Shown: positions 1 to 7,249 of the stretch, piece by piece
Layout of the letters: the number at the start of each line of letters is the position of its first letter
Numbering within the stretch: position 1 is the stretch's first letter
Source of the DNA: Lachnospiraceae bacterium
GTDB taxonomy: Bacteria; Bacillota; Clostridia; Lachnospirales; Lachnospiraceae
Length of the DNA stretch: 64,000 bases
Assembly: GCA_024696005.1 (NCBI GenBank)
Contig: JAILHF010000048.1
Location: 1 to 64,000 of the forward strand
Reading direction: 5' to 3'
Program-made: the position numbers and the translations under genes
Notes under the pieces: generated by a model
Seen by the model: only the letters and a program-made list of their open reading frames with translations
Databases searched by the model: none
What the model was told of the DNA's origin: nothing

Positions 1-173
1 TCGCCGAATCGTCTCGCAAAATCGCCTGTTCCTGCGTGCAAGCACGCGTCACATCCGCTTTTGCGATCCGCCCTGCTCAATTGCAGCGTAGAAAATCTTC
101 GGGGTTGGATAGCTGTTTATTTATCAAGGTTCTGTGCCGCTTTTTAAGATCCTCTCTCTCGAGCGGCTTGTAC
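1..173 (-). other. rRNA-type leader running out of the left edge
   Basis: Read on the minus strand, this stretch follows a strong promoter and contains GAACCTTGATAAATAAAC (about 117-134 on the plus strand). That resembles the boxA-like antitermination segment of Firmicute pre-rRNA leaders. No ORF of note is present. I infer that an rRNA operon starts just beyond position 1, but no mature 16S sequence is visible here, so the identity rests on promoter strength and the leader motif. Confidence 0.6.
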
Positions 174-202
174 AGATTAACACTTTCTTAATAACATGTC
201 AA
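174..202 (-). promoter_or_regulatory. Strong sigma-A promoter of a likely rRNA operon
   Basis: The minus strand reads TTGACA (197-202), a 17-nt spacer, then TAATCT (174-179). A long A/T tract at 203-245 precedes the -35 box, as in UP elements of stable-RNA promoters. Transcription would leave the window on the left. Confidence 0.75.
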
Positions 203-270
203 CACCTTTTTTAAAAAATTTTCGCATTTTTGAAAATTTTTTTTAAGCTGCCGGAAAGCGCATCTGGCAT

Positions 271-305
271 AAAAGAACCCCAGCGGATTTCCGTTGAGGT
301 TCTTT
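271..305 (-). terminator. Intrinsic terminator after the tRNA-Ser genes
   Basis: On the minus strand AAAGAACC pairs with GGTTCTTT around a CAACGGAAATCCGCTG inner stem, ending in a T run. It lies directly downstream of tRNA-Ser(GGA), so it likely ends the tRNA-Ser transcript. Confidence 0.7.
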
Positions 306-307
306 CG

Positions 308-397
308 CGGAGAAGGAGGGATTTGAACCCTCGCGCCGCTATTAACGACCTACTCCCTTTCCAGGGGAGCCCCTTCGGCCAGCTTGGGTACTTCTCC
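308..397 (-). tRNA. tRNA-Ser (anticodon GGA)
   Basis: This 90-nt class II tRNA has acceptor arms GGAGAAG and CTTCTCC with discriminator G. The T arm reads GGTTCAAATCC, the variable arm is long as expected for serine, and the anticodon loop CTGGAAA gives anticodon GGA. The 3' CCA is not encoded. It lies about 40 nt downstream of the second serine tRNA and probably shares its transcript. Confidence 0.95.
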
Positions 398-436
398 GAA
401 TGAATAACGAACTTTTATTTTTTTGAGAGGAACAAA

Positions 437-522
437 CGGAGAGGGTGGGATTCGAACCCACGCGCCCGTTAAGGCAAACGGTTTTCAAGACCGCCTCGTT
501 ATGACCGCTTCGATACCTCTCC
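437..522 (-). tRNA. tRNA-Ser (anticodon TGA)
   Basis: This 86-nt class II tRNA has acceptor arms GGAGAGG/CCTCTCC, a T arm GGTTCGAATCC and anticodon loop CTTGAAA, giving TGA. A dedicated promoter lies just upstream, overlapping the end of ispD. CCA is not encoded. Confidence 0.95.
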
Positions 523-550
523 AGCATCGCTTCAAATTGCCGCGTCTGAT

Positions 551-579
551 ATGTTATCAAATCCTCCCGTTCATGTCAA
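551..579 (-). promoter_or_regulatory. Promoter for the tRNA-Ser pair
   Basis: The minus strand has consensus TTGACA (574-579), a 17-nt spacer and TAACAT (551-556). The -35 box overlaps the stop codon of ispD, so the tRNA genes can be transcribed independently of the upstream operon. Confidence 0.7.
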
Positions 580-1295
580 TCATTTTTGCAAAGTTTTTCC
601 AAAATCCATTCCGCATATCCCAGATCCTCCGGCGTGGTGATCTTGATATTGTCATAAGCCCCCATGACCAGATGGACCCGCGCATCCGTGCAGAGTTCCA
701 CGATCATGGCGTCATCCGTGATCTCCACCCCTCGCGCCAAAAGCTCCGCCTCTTGCTTTTCCAGCCTGAGATATGCCTCGCGTATCAATGCCGCTTCAAA
801 GACCTGCGGCGTCTGCATCTGCCAGACGGCAGTCCGCTTCGGAGTATCCAGCACAAAATGTTCCTCATCCGCGATCTTCACCGTATCCTTGGCGGGAACC
901 GCAACCACACTGGCCCGGTATTCCTTCACATCCGCAAGCGCCCGTTCAAGCACCTCCGTGCGGATCAGCGCTCTCGCCCCGTCATGGATAAAGATGTAGT
1001 CCGCATCCGTGCTCACTGCCTTCACGCCGTTCATCACGGAATGATAGCGTTCCTTCCCGCCGGCCACGATGTGCTTCACTTTCCCGAAGCCGTATCGTTC
1101 CACGATCTCTTCGCGGCATTTCTCCTCGTCACCGGGCGTGACCACCAGAACGATCTCGTCGATGAAGCTTTCTTCAAACGTCCGCAGCGCGTGACAGATC
1201 AGCGGGACTCCGCGCAGGGGCAGATACTGCTTCGGCGTCGAAGTGCCCATGCGTTTTCCGCTGCCACCCGCCAGGACGACCGCTGCCGTCTTCAC
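576..1295 (-). CDS. ispD: 2-C-methyl-D-erythritol 4-phosphate cytidylyltransferase
   Basis: This 239-aa protein is the usual length for IspD. The N-terminal nucleotide-binding loop [12 protein letters not shown] (residues 6-17) is followed by PKQYLPL (21-27), ERYHSV (82-87) and HDGARAL (104-110). The enzyme transfers CMP from CTP to methylerythritol 4-phosphate in the non-mevalonate isoprenoid pathway. It overlaps the tsaD stop by 4 nt, which suggests translational coupling at the end of the t6A operon. No ispF is adjacent or fused. Identification is confident from the motifs. Confidence 0.95.
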   Translation of the reverse strand: MKTAAVVLAGGSGKRMGTSTPKQYLPLRGVPLICHALRTFEESFIDEIVLVVTPGDEEKCREEIVERYGFGKVKHIVAGGKERYHSVMNGVKAVSTDADYIFIHDGARALIRTEVLERALADVKEYRASVVAVPAKDTVKIADEEHFVLDTPKRTAVWQMQTPQVFEAALIREAYLRLEKQEAELLARGVEITDDAMIVELCTDARVHLVMGAYDNIKITTPEDLGYAEWILEKLCKND

Positions 1296-2314
1296 AGGCG
1301 CTCCCCCAGTTTCAGGGCCGGCATCGCATTCAGCGACAGATCGTGACGCACGCCGTTTTTGAATTCATAATACGCGGCAGATCCGATCATGGCAGCGTTA
1401 TCGGTACAAAGGACCGGTGACGGGCAGAACAGTTCCACCCCGCGTGCGGAACAGGCTTCCTCGAAAGCCGCGCGCAGATGCCGGTTTGCCGCAACACCGC
1501 CGGCCAGTGCGAAGCGCTTTTCGCCCCCCGCCTCCAGTGCCAGCATCGAATGCTCCACAAGCACGTCCACCACCGCCTTCTGGAAGGAGGCAGCCACGTC
1601 CGCGGTCCGGATCTCCTCCCCGCTCATGCGGCAGCTGTTCAGATAATTGAGCACGGCCGATTTCAGACCGCTGAAAGAAAAATCGTAGATCGAACCGTCG
1701 ACCTTCGCGCGCGGAAAGTCGATCGCAGAGGAATCCCCCTCATCGGAAAGCGCATCGATCTTCGGCCCGCCGGGATAACCCAGCCCGATGGCCCTGGCCA
1801 CTTTGTCAAAAGCCTCTCCCGCGGAATCGTCGCGGCTGCGGCCCAGGATCTCGTATGTTCCGTAATCCTTTACGCGTGCCAGCGTGGTATGCCCGCCGGA
1901 TACGATCAGGCACGGAAAAGGCGGCTCCAGACCGGGATGCTGCAGGAAATTGGCACAGATATGTCCTTCGATATGATGCACGCCGATCAGCGGCTTGCCG
2001 GCGGCAAACGCAAGGCCTTTTGCAAAGGATACGCCCACCAGCAGCGCTCCTACCAGCCCCGGCCCATAGGTCACGGCCACGGCATCCACGTCGGCAAGCG
2101 TCAGTCCTGCGTCGGAAAGCGCTTTCCGCACAACCCGGTTGATCCGCTCCGTATGCTTCCTGGATGCGATCTCGGGGACCACTCCGCCGTACAGGGTATG
2201 GATATCGATCTGCGACGAGATCACATTGGAAAGCAGACGTCTTCCGTCTTCCACAACGGCCGCCGCCGTCTCATCGCAGGATGATTCGATTGCAAGTATC
2301 TTTACTTCCGCCAT
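1292..2314 (-). CDS. tsaD: tRNA N6-threonylcarbamoyladenosine transferase subunit TsaD
   Basis: This 340-aa ASKHA-fold protein starts with the IESSCDET motif (9-16). The metal-binding HHIEGH segment is at 113-118, and the C-terminal third carries the nucleotide-binding glycines, including [11 protein letters not shown]. With TsaB and TsaE, encoded upstream in the same direction, it transfers the threonylcarbamoyl group to A37 of ANN-decoding tRNAs. It is separated from tsaB by rimI, rnz and one unknown gene, and it overlaps ispD by 4 nt. TsaC is not in this window. Confidence 0.96.
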   Translation of the reverse strand: MAEVKILAIESSCDETAAAVVEDGRRLLSNVISSQIDIHTLYGGVVPEIASRKHTERINRVVRKALSDAGLTLADVDAVAVTYGPGLVGALLVGVSFAKGLAFAAGKPLIGVHHIEGHICANFLQHPGLEPPFPCLIVSGGHTTLARVKDYGTYEILGRSRDDSAGEAFDKVARAIGLGYPGGPKIDALSDEGDSSAIDFPRAKVDGSIYDFSFSGLKSAVLNYLNSCRMSGEEIRTADVAASFQKAVVDVLVEHSMLALEAGGEKRFALAGGVAANRHLRAAFEEACSARGVELFCPSPVLCTDNAAMIGSAAYYEFKNGVRHDLSLNAMPALKLGERL

Positions 2315-2315
2315 C

Positions 2316-2951
2316 TCAGTTCATCAGCAGGGAGCCTTCCCCCTGCCCGTCCTCTTCTTTCTTGAAGCCGAAGATCTTCCAGTGCCCCTCATCGTCTTTG
2401 CGCATGATATAAACATAGCGCACGACGGGATAATAGATCGTCCCGTTCACCATCTGTTTGAGGGTGAAGGTATCGTAAAGGCGCGCGCATTCATAGCCTT
2501 CATGCTCATAGTATTCCACATCCATGGAAGGCGTCACGTCTATCTGATAGATCGTTGTTCCGTAATCTCCCTGGCTCTTCAGATTCGCGATGTCCATCTT
2601 GAGCTGGCTGAAGAATTCCGCGTCGTTCTGGTTCGCGACCAGCTCCCGGTCCATCAGCCTGCGGCTGATCTCACCCAGGGACATGAGCTCTTCTTCGCTG
2701 TATTCCTCATTGTAAAAGCAGGCCGTGATCTGGTTATAATACTTCAGCAGCTGCACGGGCGTCGCCGGATATTCCTTGTAGTCCGCCTCCGCGATCAGCT
2801 TCTGCACCGCTGTCATCTCACGCACCTGTTCATTTCCTTCGTTCTCACTGGAGGTCTCACGTGCATTACGGCTCGACAAATAGAGGTAGAAGCCTACCAG
2901 GCCGCCTACCAGAAGAACCATGATCACGATCGTCTTCAGATTATTCTTCAT
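2316..2951 (-). CDS. Membrane-anchored protein of unknown function in the t6A operon
   Basis: I do not recognise this 211-aa protein firmly. It has an N-terminal membrane anchor (about residues 8-26) and then a polar, charged extracytoplasmic region rich in Tyr and Glu with no catalytic motif I can name. The layout resembles small anchored proteins of unknown function common in Lachnospiraceae operons. Its start overlaps the rnz stop by 4 nt, and tsaD follows after 1 nt, so it is co-translated with tRNA-processing genes. That does not show a shared function. Confidence 0.75.
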   Translation of the reverse strand: MKNNLKTIVIMVLLVGGLVGFYLYLSSRNARETSSENEGNEQVREMTAVQKLIAEADYKEYPATPVQLLKYYNQITACFYNEEYSEEELMSLGEISRRLMDRELVANQNDAEFFSQLKMDIANLKSQGDYGTTIYQIDVTPSMDVEYYEHEGYECARLYDTFTLKQMVNGTIYYPVVRYVYIMRKDDEGHWKIFGFKKEEDGQGEGSLLMN

Positions 2952-3859
2952 TCTTCGTCAAACTTAAGCTCCGCCGTCATGCCGTCTTTTCCGGCCGTTG
3001 CCGCCGGAAAGATCTCACGCACCCCGTCCATATACTGCTCCGGCCGCAAAAGCGCCGGGCTGTAATGTGTCAGCCATAATTCCTTCACGCCTGCCTCGGC
3101 CGCAAGACCGGCAGCTTCGTAAAACATCATGTGCTTGTGTTCCTTTGCCTTCGGCAGCTTGTCCTCTTCCCCGTACATCCCTTCGCAGATGAAAAGGTCG
3201 GAACCCGCCGCATTGCGGACGATGCTCTCCGTCGGGCGGCTGTCGGTACAATACGTCAGCTTCAGCCCCCGTCTCGCCGGTCCCATCACCATCTCCGGCG
3301 TAAAATGCAGTCCGTCTTCCTCTATGGTCTGCCCGTGCTGCAGGCGGTTCCAGTATTTCAACGGGATCCCGCGCTCCTTTGCAGCCGCAGCGTCAAAGCG
3401 CCCCTTTCGTTCGATCACGATGCTGTATCCATAGCAGGTCACATTATGATTCACGCGGAACGCCCGGATATATCCCTCTTCCAGAGGAATGTCCTCTTCC
3501 GCTTCCGAAAGCTCATGAAACGCGATCGGAAAGGGCAGCCCCGGAGCGATCACACGCAGGGAATTCACCACACGCTCAAGGCCTTTCGGCCCTATCATCA
3601 GAAGCGGCTCCGTCCGCTCGGCGTTCCCCATGTTCAACAGCATGCCGGGCAGGCCGCTGATATGATCCGCGTGATAATGCGTAAAGCACATGATCCCGAC
3701 GGGATTAGGACTAAAGCCCGCCTGACGCATCGCGATCTGCGTGCCCTCGCCACAGTCGACCAATATGCTCAGCCCGTTGTATCTGGCCAGCATGGATGTC
3801 AGATATCGCCGGGGAAGCGGCATCATCCCGCTCGTTCCCAGCAGACAAACGTCAAGCAT
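2948..3859 (-). CDS. rnz: Ribonuclease Z (tRNA 3' endonuclease)
   Basis: This 303-aa metallo-beta-lactamase-fold protein has the zinc motif HYHADH (61-66) and the ECGEGTQ-like segment DCGEGTQIAM (35-44) typical of short-form tRNase Z. CEGMYGE and HKHMMFYEAA follow in the second half. It cleaves the 3' trailer of pre-tRNAs, which matters here because the nearby tRNA genes do not encode CCA. The gene overlaps rimI upstream by 8 nt and the next gene by 4 nt. Confidence 0.95.
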   Translation of the reverse strand: MLDVCLLGTSGMMPLPRRYLTSMLARYNGLSILVDCGEGTQIAMRQAGFSPNPVGIMCFTHYHADHISGLPGMLLNMGNAERTEPLLMIGPKGLERVVNSLRVIAPGLPFPIAFHELSEAEEDIPLEEGYIRAFRVNHNVTCYGYSIVIERKGRFDAAAAKERGIPLKYWNRLQHGQTIEEDGLHFTPEMVMGPARRGLKLTYCTDSRPTESIVRNAAGSDLFICEGMYGEEDKLPKAKEHKHMMFYEAAGLAAEAGVKELWLTHYSPALLRPEQYMDGVREIFPAATAGKDGMTAELKFDEE

Positions 3860-4307
3860 CTTTTCCCTCTCTCAACCAATAGATCAACGCGTCCTCTTTC
3901 GGATCGCGGTAAAAATCTTTTCTTCTTCCTTCACACACAAAACCGAGGCTCTCATACAACGCGATAGCCGGAGTGTTTCCCGCCCGCACTTCCAGCGTAA
4001 ACTCCGATATCCCGCATCCCCGTCCGGCTTCCAGCAGGCTTTTCAGGAGCCTTCCGGCAATCCCTCTGCGTCTGGCGTCCGCCGCCACCGACACGTTGGT
4101 CAGTTCCGCCTCGGGCGGGCACAGCACCAGCCCCGCCAATCCCAGAAGCTTTTCACCGTCAAACGCAGCATGAAACAGGTAACGTTCTTCCTTCTTCAGA
4201 GCATCCGCAAAATCTTCCCGTCCCCAGGGATGCGAAAAATGGGAAGCTTCCAAAGCTGCCGCCGCATCCAGCTCATCCTCTCCAAGCCTGCGGAAAGAGA
4301 GCGTCAT
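3852..4307 (-). CDS. rimI: Ribosomal-protein-alanine N-acetyltransferase-like GNAT enzyme
   Basis: This 151-aa GNAT protein has an acetyl-CoA binding motif RRRGIAGRLL (79-88) and the C-terminal NTPAIALYESLGF (111-123). The reading frame is open further upstream, but I place the start at 4307. There ATG overlaps the tsaB stop in an ATGA, the usual arrangement of tsaB-rimI pairs, and the upstream extension is out-of-frame tsaB sequence. RimI acetylates the N-terminus of ribosomal protein S18 in E. coli; in Firmicutes the substrate is less certain. Confidence 0.92.
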   Translation of the reverse strand: MTLSFRRLGEDELDAAAALEASHFSHPWGREDFADALKKEERYLFHAAFDGEKLLGLAGLVLCPPEAELTNVSVAADARRRGIAGRLLKSLLEAGRGCGISEFTLEVRAGNTPAIALYESLGFVCEGRRKDFYRDPKEDALIYWLREGKDA

Positions 4308-5017
4308 GCCTGTTCTCCCTTCAGCCTTTCTTCGCGTTCCCGCTCCGCCTGGCTGCGGCGGAGATATTCGGGCGCAAAATCCTCGGCTTTGATGATCGCT
4401 CCCCTGCCAAGCTCCCCGGCGCGCATGCAAACGGCTGCCGCGCTCTGGTAACGCCTGTGCGGCCGGGCAATGTGCAGCTTATTCCCGAATCGCTCCTCGA
4501 GCGCTCCTCGATACGCATCGCTTCCGTCACCCAGAAACAGGCATTCCTCCGGGTATGCTTCCAGACGTTCCAGCTGTTCCCCGAGCGGCAGGGCTTCCCC
4601 GGGCACGAGCGTCTGCAGGCTACCTTCTTCGGAGAAGCGGTAGATCCCGCTGTACACCTGGCTGCGCCTCGCATCCAGCAGCGGACAGATCACGCCCTTC
4701 CATTCATCCGCACAGTAACACAGCGCTTCCAACGTAGGCACCGGCAGGATCCCTATCCCCAAGGCTTCCGCCATCCCTTTCGCTGCAGCAGCTCCGATGC
4801 GGAGCCCCGTAAAAGAACCCGGTCCCGATGCCACCGCGATGGCATCCGCCTCTGCGGGCGCAAAATCCACACGTCCGCAAAGCTCCGAGAGCATGGGCAG
4901 AAGCGTCTGTGAATGTGTTGTTTTATGATCGATCCGGTATTCTCCGAGGATGCGTCCGTCCGCGAAGATCGCGACGGCGGCGACATTTCCGGAGGAATCC
5001 AGTGCTATCAGCTTCAT
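4304..5017 (-). CDS. tsaB: t6A biosynthesis protein TsaB
   Basis: This 237-aa ASKHA-type protein begins MKLIALDSSGNVAAVA and has GPGSFTGLRIG (about 66-76), the signature of TsaB/YeaZ. It forms the scaffold that binds TsaD and TsaE in bacterial t6A synthesis. It starts inside the tsaE stop (4-nt overlap) and ends inside the rimI start (4-nt overlap), so tsaE-tsaB-rimI is tightly coupled. Confidence 0.95.
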   Translation of the reverse strand: MKLIALDSSGNVAAVAIFADGRILGEYRIDHKTTHSQTLLPMLSELCGRVDFAPAEADAIAVASGPGSFTGLRIGAAAAKGMAEALGIGILPVPTLEALCYCADEWKGVICPLLDARRSQVYSGIYRFSEEGSLQTLVPGEALPLGEQLERLEAYPEECLFLGDGSDAYRGALEERFGNKLHIARPHRRYQSAAAVCMRAGELGRGAIIKAEDFAPEYLRRSQAEREREERLKGEQA

Positions 5018-5445
5018 CGTTCTATCCTTATCACGCGATGGTCAAAATCCCTGTCATCGTCCCGTTCAATATTGATGCGGATGCAGTCCGGCGGCAGGAG
5101 CTCTTCGATCAGGCCCGCCCATTCGATCAGGCACAGCCCGTCACCGTACAGATATTCGTCAAGCCCCACTTCCCGCATCTCCTCCGGATCCTCGATCCGG
5201 TAAACGTCAAAATGGTAAAGGGGAAGCCTTCCGCCTTCATAAACCTGCAGGAGCGTAAATGTAGGGGAATTCACATATCCGCTGATCCCCAGGCCTTTGG
5301 CCACACCCTGGGCTAAGACCGTTTTCCCGGCCCCGAGATCGCCGCACAGCGCATAGACCTCACCGGCCTTTGCCTCACGTCCGATCCTTTCCCCTATGGC
5401 AGCGGTCTCATCCGCGCTTCTGCTCTCAAGCCTTTCCGTGCTCAA
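5014..5445 (-). CDS. tsaE: t6A biosynthesis ATPase TsaE
   Basis: This 143-aa P-loop ATPase has Walker A GDLGAGKT (35-42), SPTFTL (about 59-64), the HFDVYRI segment and IEWAG near residue 109, all standard for TsaE/YjeE. It drives TsaB-TsaD turnover in t6A formation. Its start overlaps the upstream gene by 4 nt. Confidence 0.95.
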   Translation of the reverse strand: MSTERLESRSADETAAIGERIGREAKAGEVYALCGDLGAGKTVLAQGVAKGLGISGYVNSPTFTLLQVYEGGRLPLYHFDVYRIEDPEEMREVGLDEYLYGDGLCLIEWAGLIEELLPPDCIRINIERDDDRDFDHRVIRIER

Positions 5446-6026
5446 TACTTTATCTTAACCCGTTTTGCTTCCATGTGAGAGGCAAGAACCGAGATCAGCG
5501 TCTCCGCTCCGCCCGTGATCTGTTCCCGCGGGAAAACACACGCATTGTTCTTTCCCGTATAAAGGATGATGCTCTTTTTGGTGGAGACTGCTTTCGTGCA
5601 GCCATCCCAGCCTACAAAGCTCCTGTCCTCGCCCTGCGCGACCTCGATCCCGTCCGCCGAAAAACGATAACGCAGCGGTTTCTTGAACACGGGATTCGTC
5701 AGCATCGTCAGCTTTGCCCTTCTGGCCAGTTCCACCGGCAGGTAGAAAAGGATCACCAGTCCCATGATCAGGTACAGAACATGGCGGTGCGACAAAAAGA
5801 GCAGGATCCCAGCCACGCCGAAGCAGCTGCCCAGGATCCCCGCCGCAGAGCTGTAGCTGTGCCGCAGGAGATAATCGTATAATGCGCGGAAATTCATGAG
5901 GATCTCGAGTTCGAGCTCTGTTTCCGCCGGCTCCTTTTCCTCTTCGGTTCCGTTTTCCTCCGGCTCCGTTTCCGCGCCGGCCCCCGCCTCCGAGGGCTCC
6001 TTTTCCTCTTCCATCGTCTCTTCCAT
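5442..6026 (-). CDS. YcxB-like membrane protein
   Basis: This protein is 194 aa if translation starts at 6026, where ATG follows GGAG at 6 nt. An earlier in-frame ATG at 6056 lies in the T run of a terminator and is unlikely. A very acidic N-terminal segment (about 1-40, Glu-rich) precedes two membrane segments (about 58-98). A soluble C-terminal domain contains a VGWDGCTKAV stretch, similar to the YcxB-like C-terminal domain. It is the first gene of the tsaE operon, and its role is unknown. Confidence 0.75.
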   Translation of the reverse strand: MEETMEEEKEPSEAGAGAETEPEENGTEEEKEPAETELELEILMNFRALYDYLLRHSYSSAAGILGSCFGVAGILLFLSHRHVLYLIMGLVILFYLPVELARRAKLTMLTNPVFKKPLRYRFSADGIEVAQGEDRSFVGWDGCTKAVSTKKSIILYTGKNNACVFPREQITGGAETLISVLASHMEAKRVKIKY

Positions 6027-6056
6027 AAATGTCTCCGTCCCGGCTTTTTTGTACAC

Positions 6057-6088
6057 AAAAAAAACTGCCGGGCAAAATCCCGACAGTT
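6057..6088 (-). terminator. Intrinsic terminator of ribU
   Basis: On the minus strand AACTGTCGGG (6079-6088) pairs with CCCGGCAGTT (6063-6072) around a 6-nt loop, with one G-U pair, and eight T follow. It lies 35 nt past the ribU stop. The next operon has its own promoter overlapping this hairpin. Confidence 0.85.
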
Positions 6089-6117
6089 ATCATAACAGAA
6101 AGCACATCAAAAAGCAA
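6089..6117 (-). promoter_or_regulatory. Promoter of the tsaE operon, overlapping the ribU terminator
   Basis: The minus strand reads TTGCTT (6112-6117), 17 nt, TATGAT (6089-6094). The predicted start site (about 6082) falls inside the 5' arm of the ribU terminator, so the new transcript would lack a full stem. Confidence 0.5.
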
Positions 6118-6122
6118 ATTAT

Positions 6123-6896
6123 TCAGCCGACCTCTCTGGCGGTTGCTTCGGGAACGCGTTCCGAAGCGCTCTTGAAGATGGGGCTGAGACGCTTGTATAC
6201 CGCAAGACAGATCACGGAATCTGCCGCGCCCTTGATCAGATTCAGCGGTGCCACGCAGGCGATCACAAAGCTTACGATCCCGTTTCCGGCAAGAGAATTG
6301 ACCTCCGCTCCCATGCCGAGGATCACGTCCAGGGGCATCCCGTAGAGGGCCGCAAACGCCGGCAGCAGATAGATCGCGTTAAAGGCCGTGCCGAAAACCG
6401 TCATGATGAGCGTTCCGCAGATGAGGGACACTACAGCCGTCTTTTTGCTCTTCTTCATGGAATAGATCATGCTCGCGGGCAGGACCAGGCTGCAGCCCAC
6501 CGCGAAGTTGGCGAATTCACCCACAAATGCAGTGCTCGTGTTCTTCAGGACCAGTTTGATCACCACCTTCAGAAACTCCATCACCACAGCTGCTGCCGGG
6601 CCGTACGCAAAGCCGCCGACCAGGACCGGGAGTTCCGAAAAGTCCAGCTTGTAAAAGGACGGTGCGAAAGGCATCGGGATCTCCAGCAGCATGATCACGC
6701 CCGAGAGTGCGGCAAACATCCCGCACATGACGATCTTTCTCGTTCCGAAGACCCGCCCCTTATCGCCGTTCTTTTTCCTGACCACCAGCTCAAAGACCAC
6801 GGCCAGCAGAAAGATCGCCGCGATGATCGCCAGGATCCCGATCACGTAGGACGCGTTCTCCGAAACATTTTGCAACAACGTTTTCTCTGTTTCCAT
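6123..6896 (-). CDS. ribU: Riboflavin ECF transporter S component RibU
   Basis: This 257-aa polytopic membrane protein starts with an extra N-terminal helix (about 17-38). The RibU core follows: RKIVMCGMFAALSGVIML, then FYKLDFSELPVLVGGFAYGP (about 81-100), which is the conserved riboflavin-binding region of this family, and four more hydrophobic segments. RibU binds riboflavin and works with a shared EcfA-EcfA'-EcfT module; such a module is encoded at 33708-36364. It sits downstream of an FMN riboswitch and a terminator hairpin, so uptake should fall when FMN is high. Confidence 0.92.
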   Translation of the reverse strand: METEKTLLQNVSENASYVIGILAIIAAIFLLAVVFELVVRKKNGDKGRVFGTRKIVMCGMFAALSGVIMLLEIPMPFAPSFYKLDFSELPVLVGGFAYGPAAAVVMEFLKVVIKLVLKNTSTAFVGEFANFAVGCSLVLPASMIYSMKKSKKTAVVSLICGTLIMTVFGTAFNAIYLLPAFAALYGMPLDVILGMGAEVNSLAGNGIVSFVIACVAPLNLIKGAADSVICLAVYKRLSPIFKSASERVPEATAREVG

Positions 6897-6926
6897 TTCT
6901 TTTTCCTCCTAAATGATGGCGGGCTG

Positions 6927-6969
6927 ATCTGCCGTCGGCAGATTCCCGTCTACCCGTTCCCGGAACGGG
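6927..6969 (-). repeat. Two short palindromes in the ribU leader
   Basis: ATCTGCC/GGCAGAT (6927-6943) and CCCGTTCC/GGAACGGG (6953-6969) each form a compact hairpin between the riboswitch terminator and the ribU ribosome binding site. Their role is unknown; they may protect the processed mRNA or tune translation. Confidence 0.5.
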
Positions 6970-6990
6970 GGTGCGGAAGGAATTCCATCG

Positions 6991-7018
6991 AAAAGCCCCG
7001 CGGAGAAACCCGCGGGGC
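6991..7018 (-). terminator. Riboswitch-controlled terminator upstream of ribU
   Basis: On the minus strand GCCCCGCGG (from 7018) pairs with CCGCGGGGC (to 6995), followed by TTTT. It lies about 30 nt downstream of the FMN aptamer, as expected for transcriptional control in Firmicutes. An antiterminator would have to pair with its 5' arm; I did not fold it. Confidence 0.75.
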
Positions 7019-7048
7019 GAAAAAACAGCCAGCCAAAAAAAGCCTGCT

Positions 7049-7190
7049 TCTTCTCTCATCCAGACTTTGCGGCAGAAACCGCTTCACTGTCGGTCCCGGA
7101 ATCGCACCGGATCGGCCGCATTCCCGAAAGAATACGGTTCGCGGACTGTACCGCCGGTGGGGAATCGCACCCCGCCCCGAAGAATCCTTC
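7049..7190 (-). ncRNA. FMN riboswitch (RFN element)
   Basis: The minus strand carries the conserved RFN blocks in order: GGATTCTTCGGGGC, GGGTGCGATTCCC, ACCGGCGGT, AGTCCGCGA, GGTGCGATTCCGGGACC, ACAGT and GTCTGGATGAGAGAAG. This is a complete aptamer for flavin mononucleotide. It precedes a terminator hairpin and ribU, a standard target. Confidence 0.96.
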
Positions 7191-7211
7191 TCAATTATCA
7201 GAAACGAGTAT

Positions 7212-7240
7212 AAGATAACACAAGCCGCTTTGTTTTGCAA
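7212..7240 (-). promoter_or_regulatory. Promoter of the FMN riboswitch-ribU transcript
   Basis: The minus strand reads TTGCAA (7235-7240), 17 nt, TATCTT (7212-7217), placing the start just upstream of the aptamer. TATACT a few bases downstream is an alternative -10. Confidence 0.6.
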
Positions 7241-7249
7241 GCCCAAAAA

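Noticed and set aside
423-3065. Long plus-strand frames opposite ispD, tsaD and other minus-strand genes
   Set aside because: They mirror high-GC coding sequence, lack family motifs and ribosome binding sites, and lie over well-identified genes.
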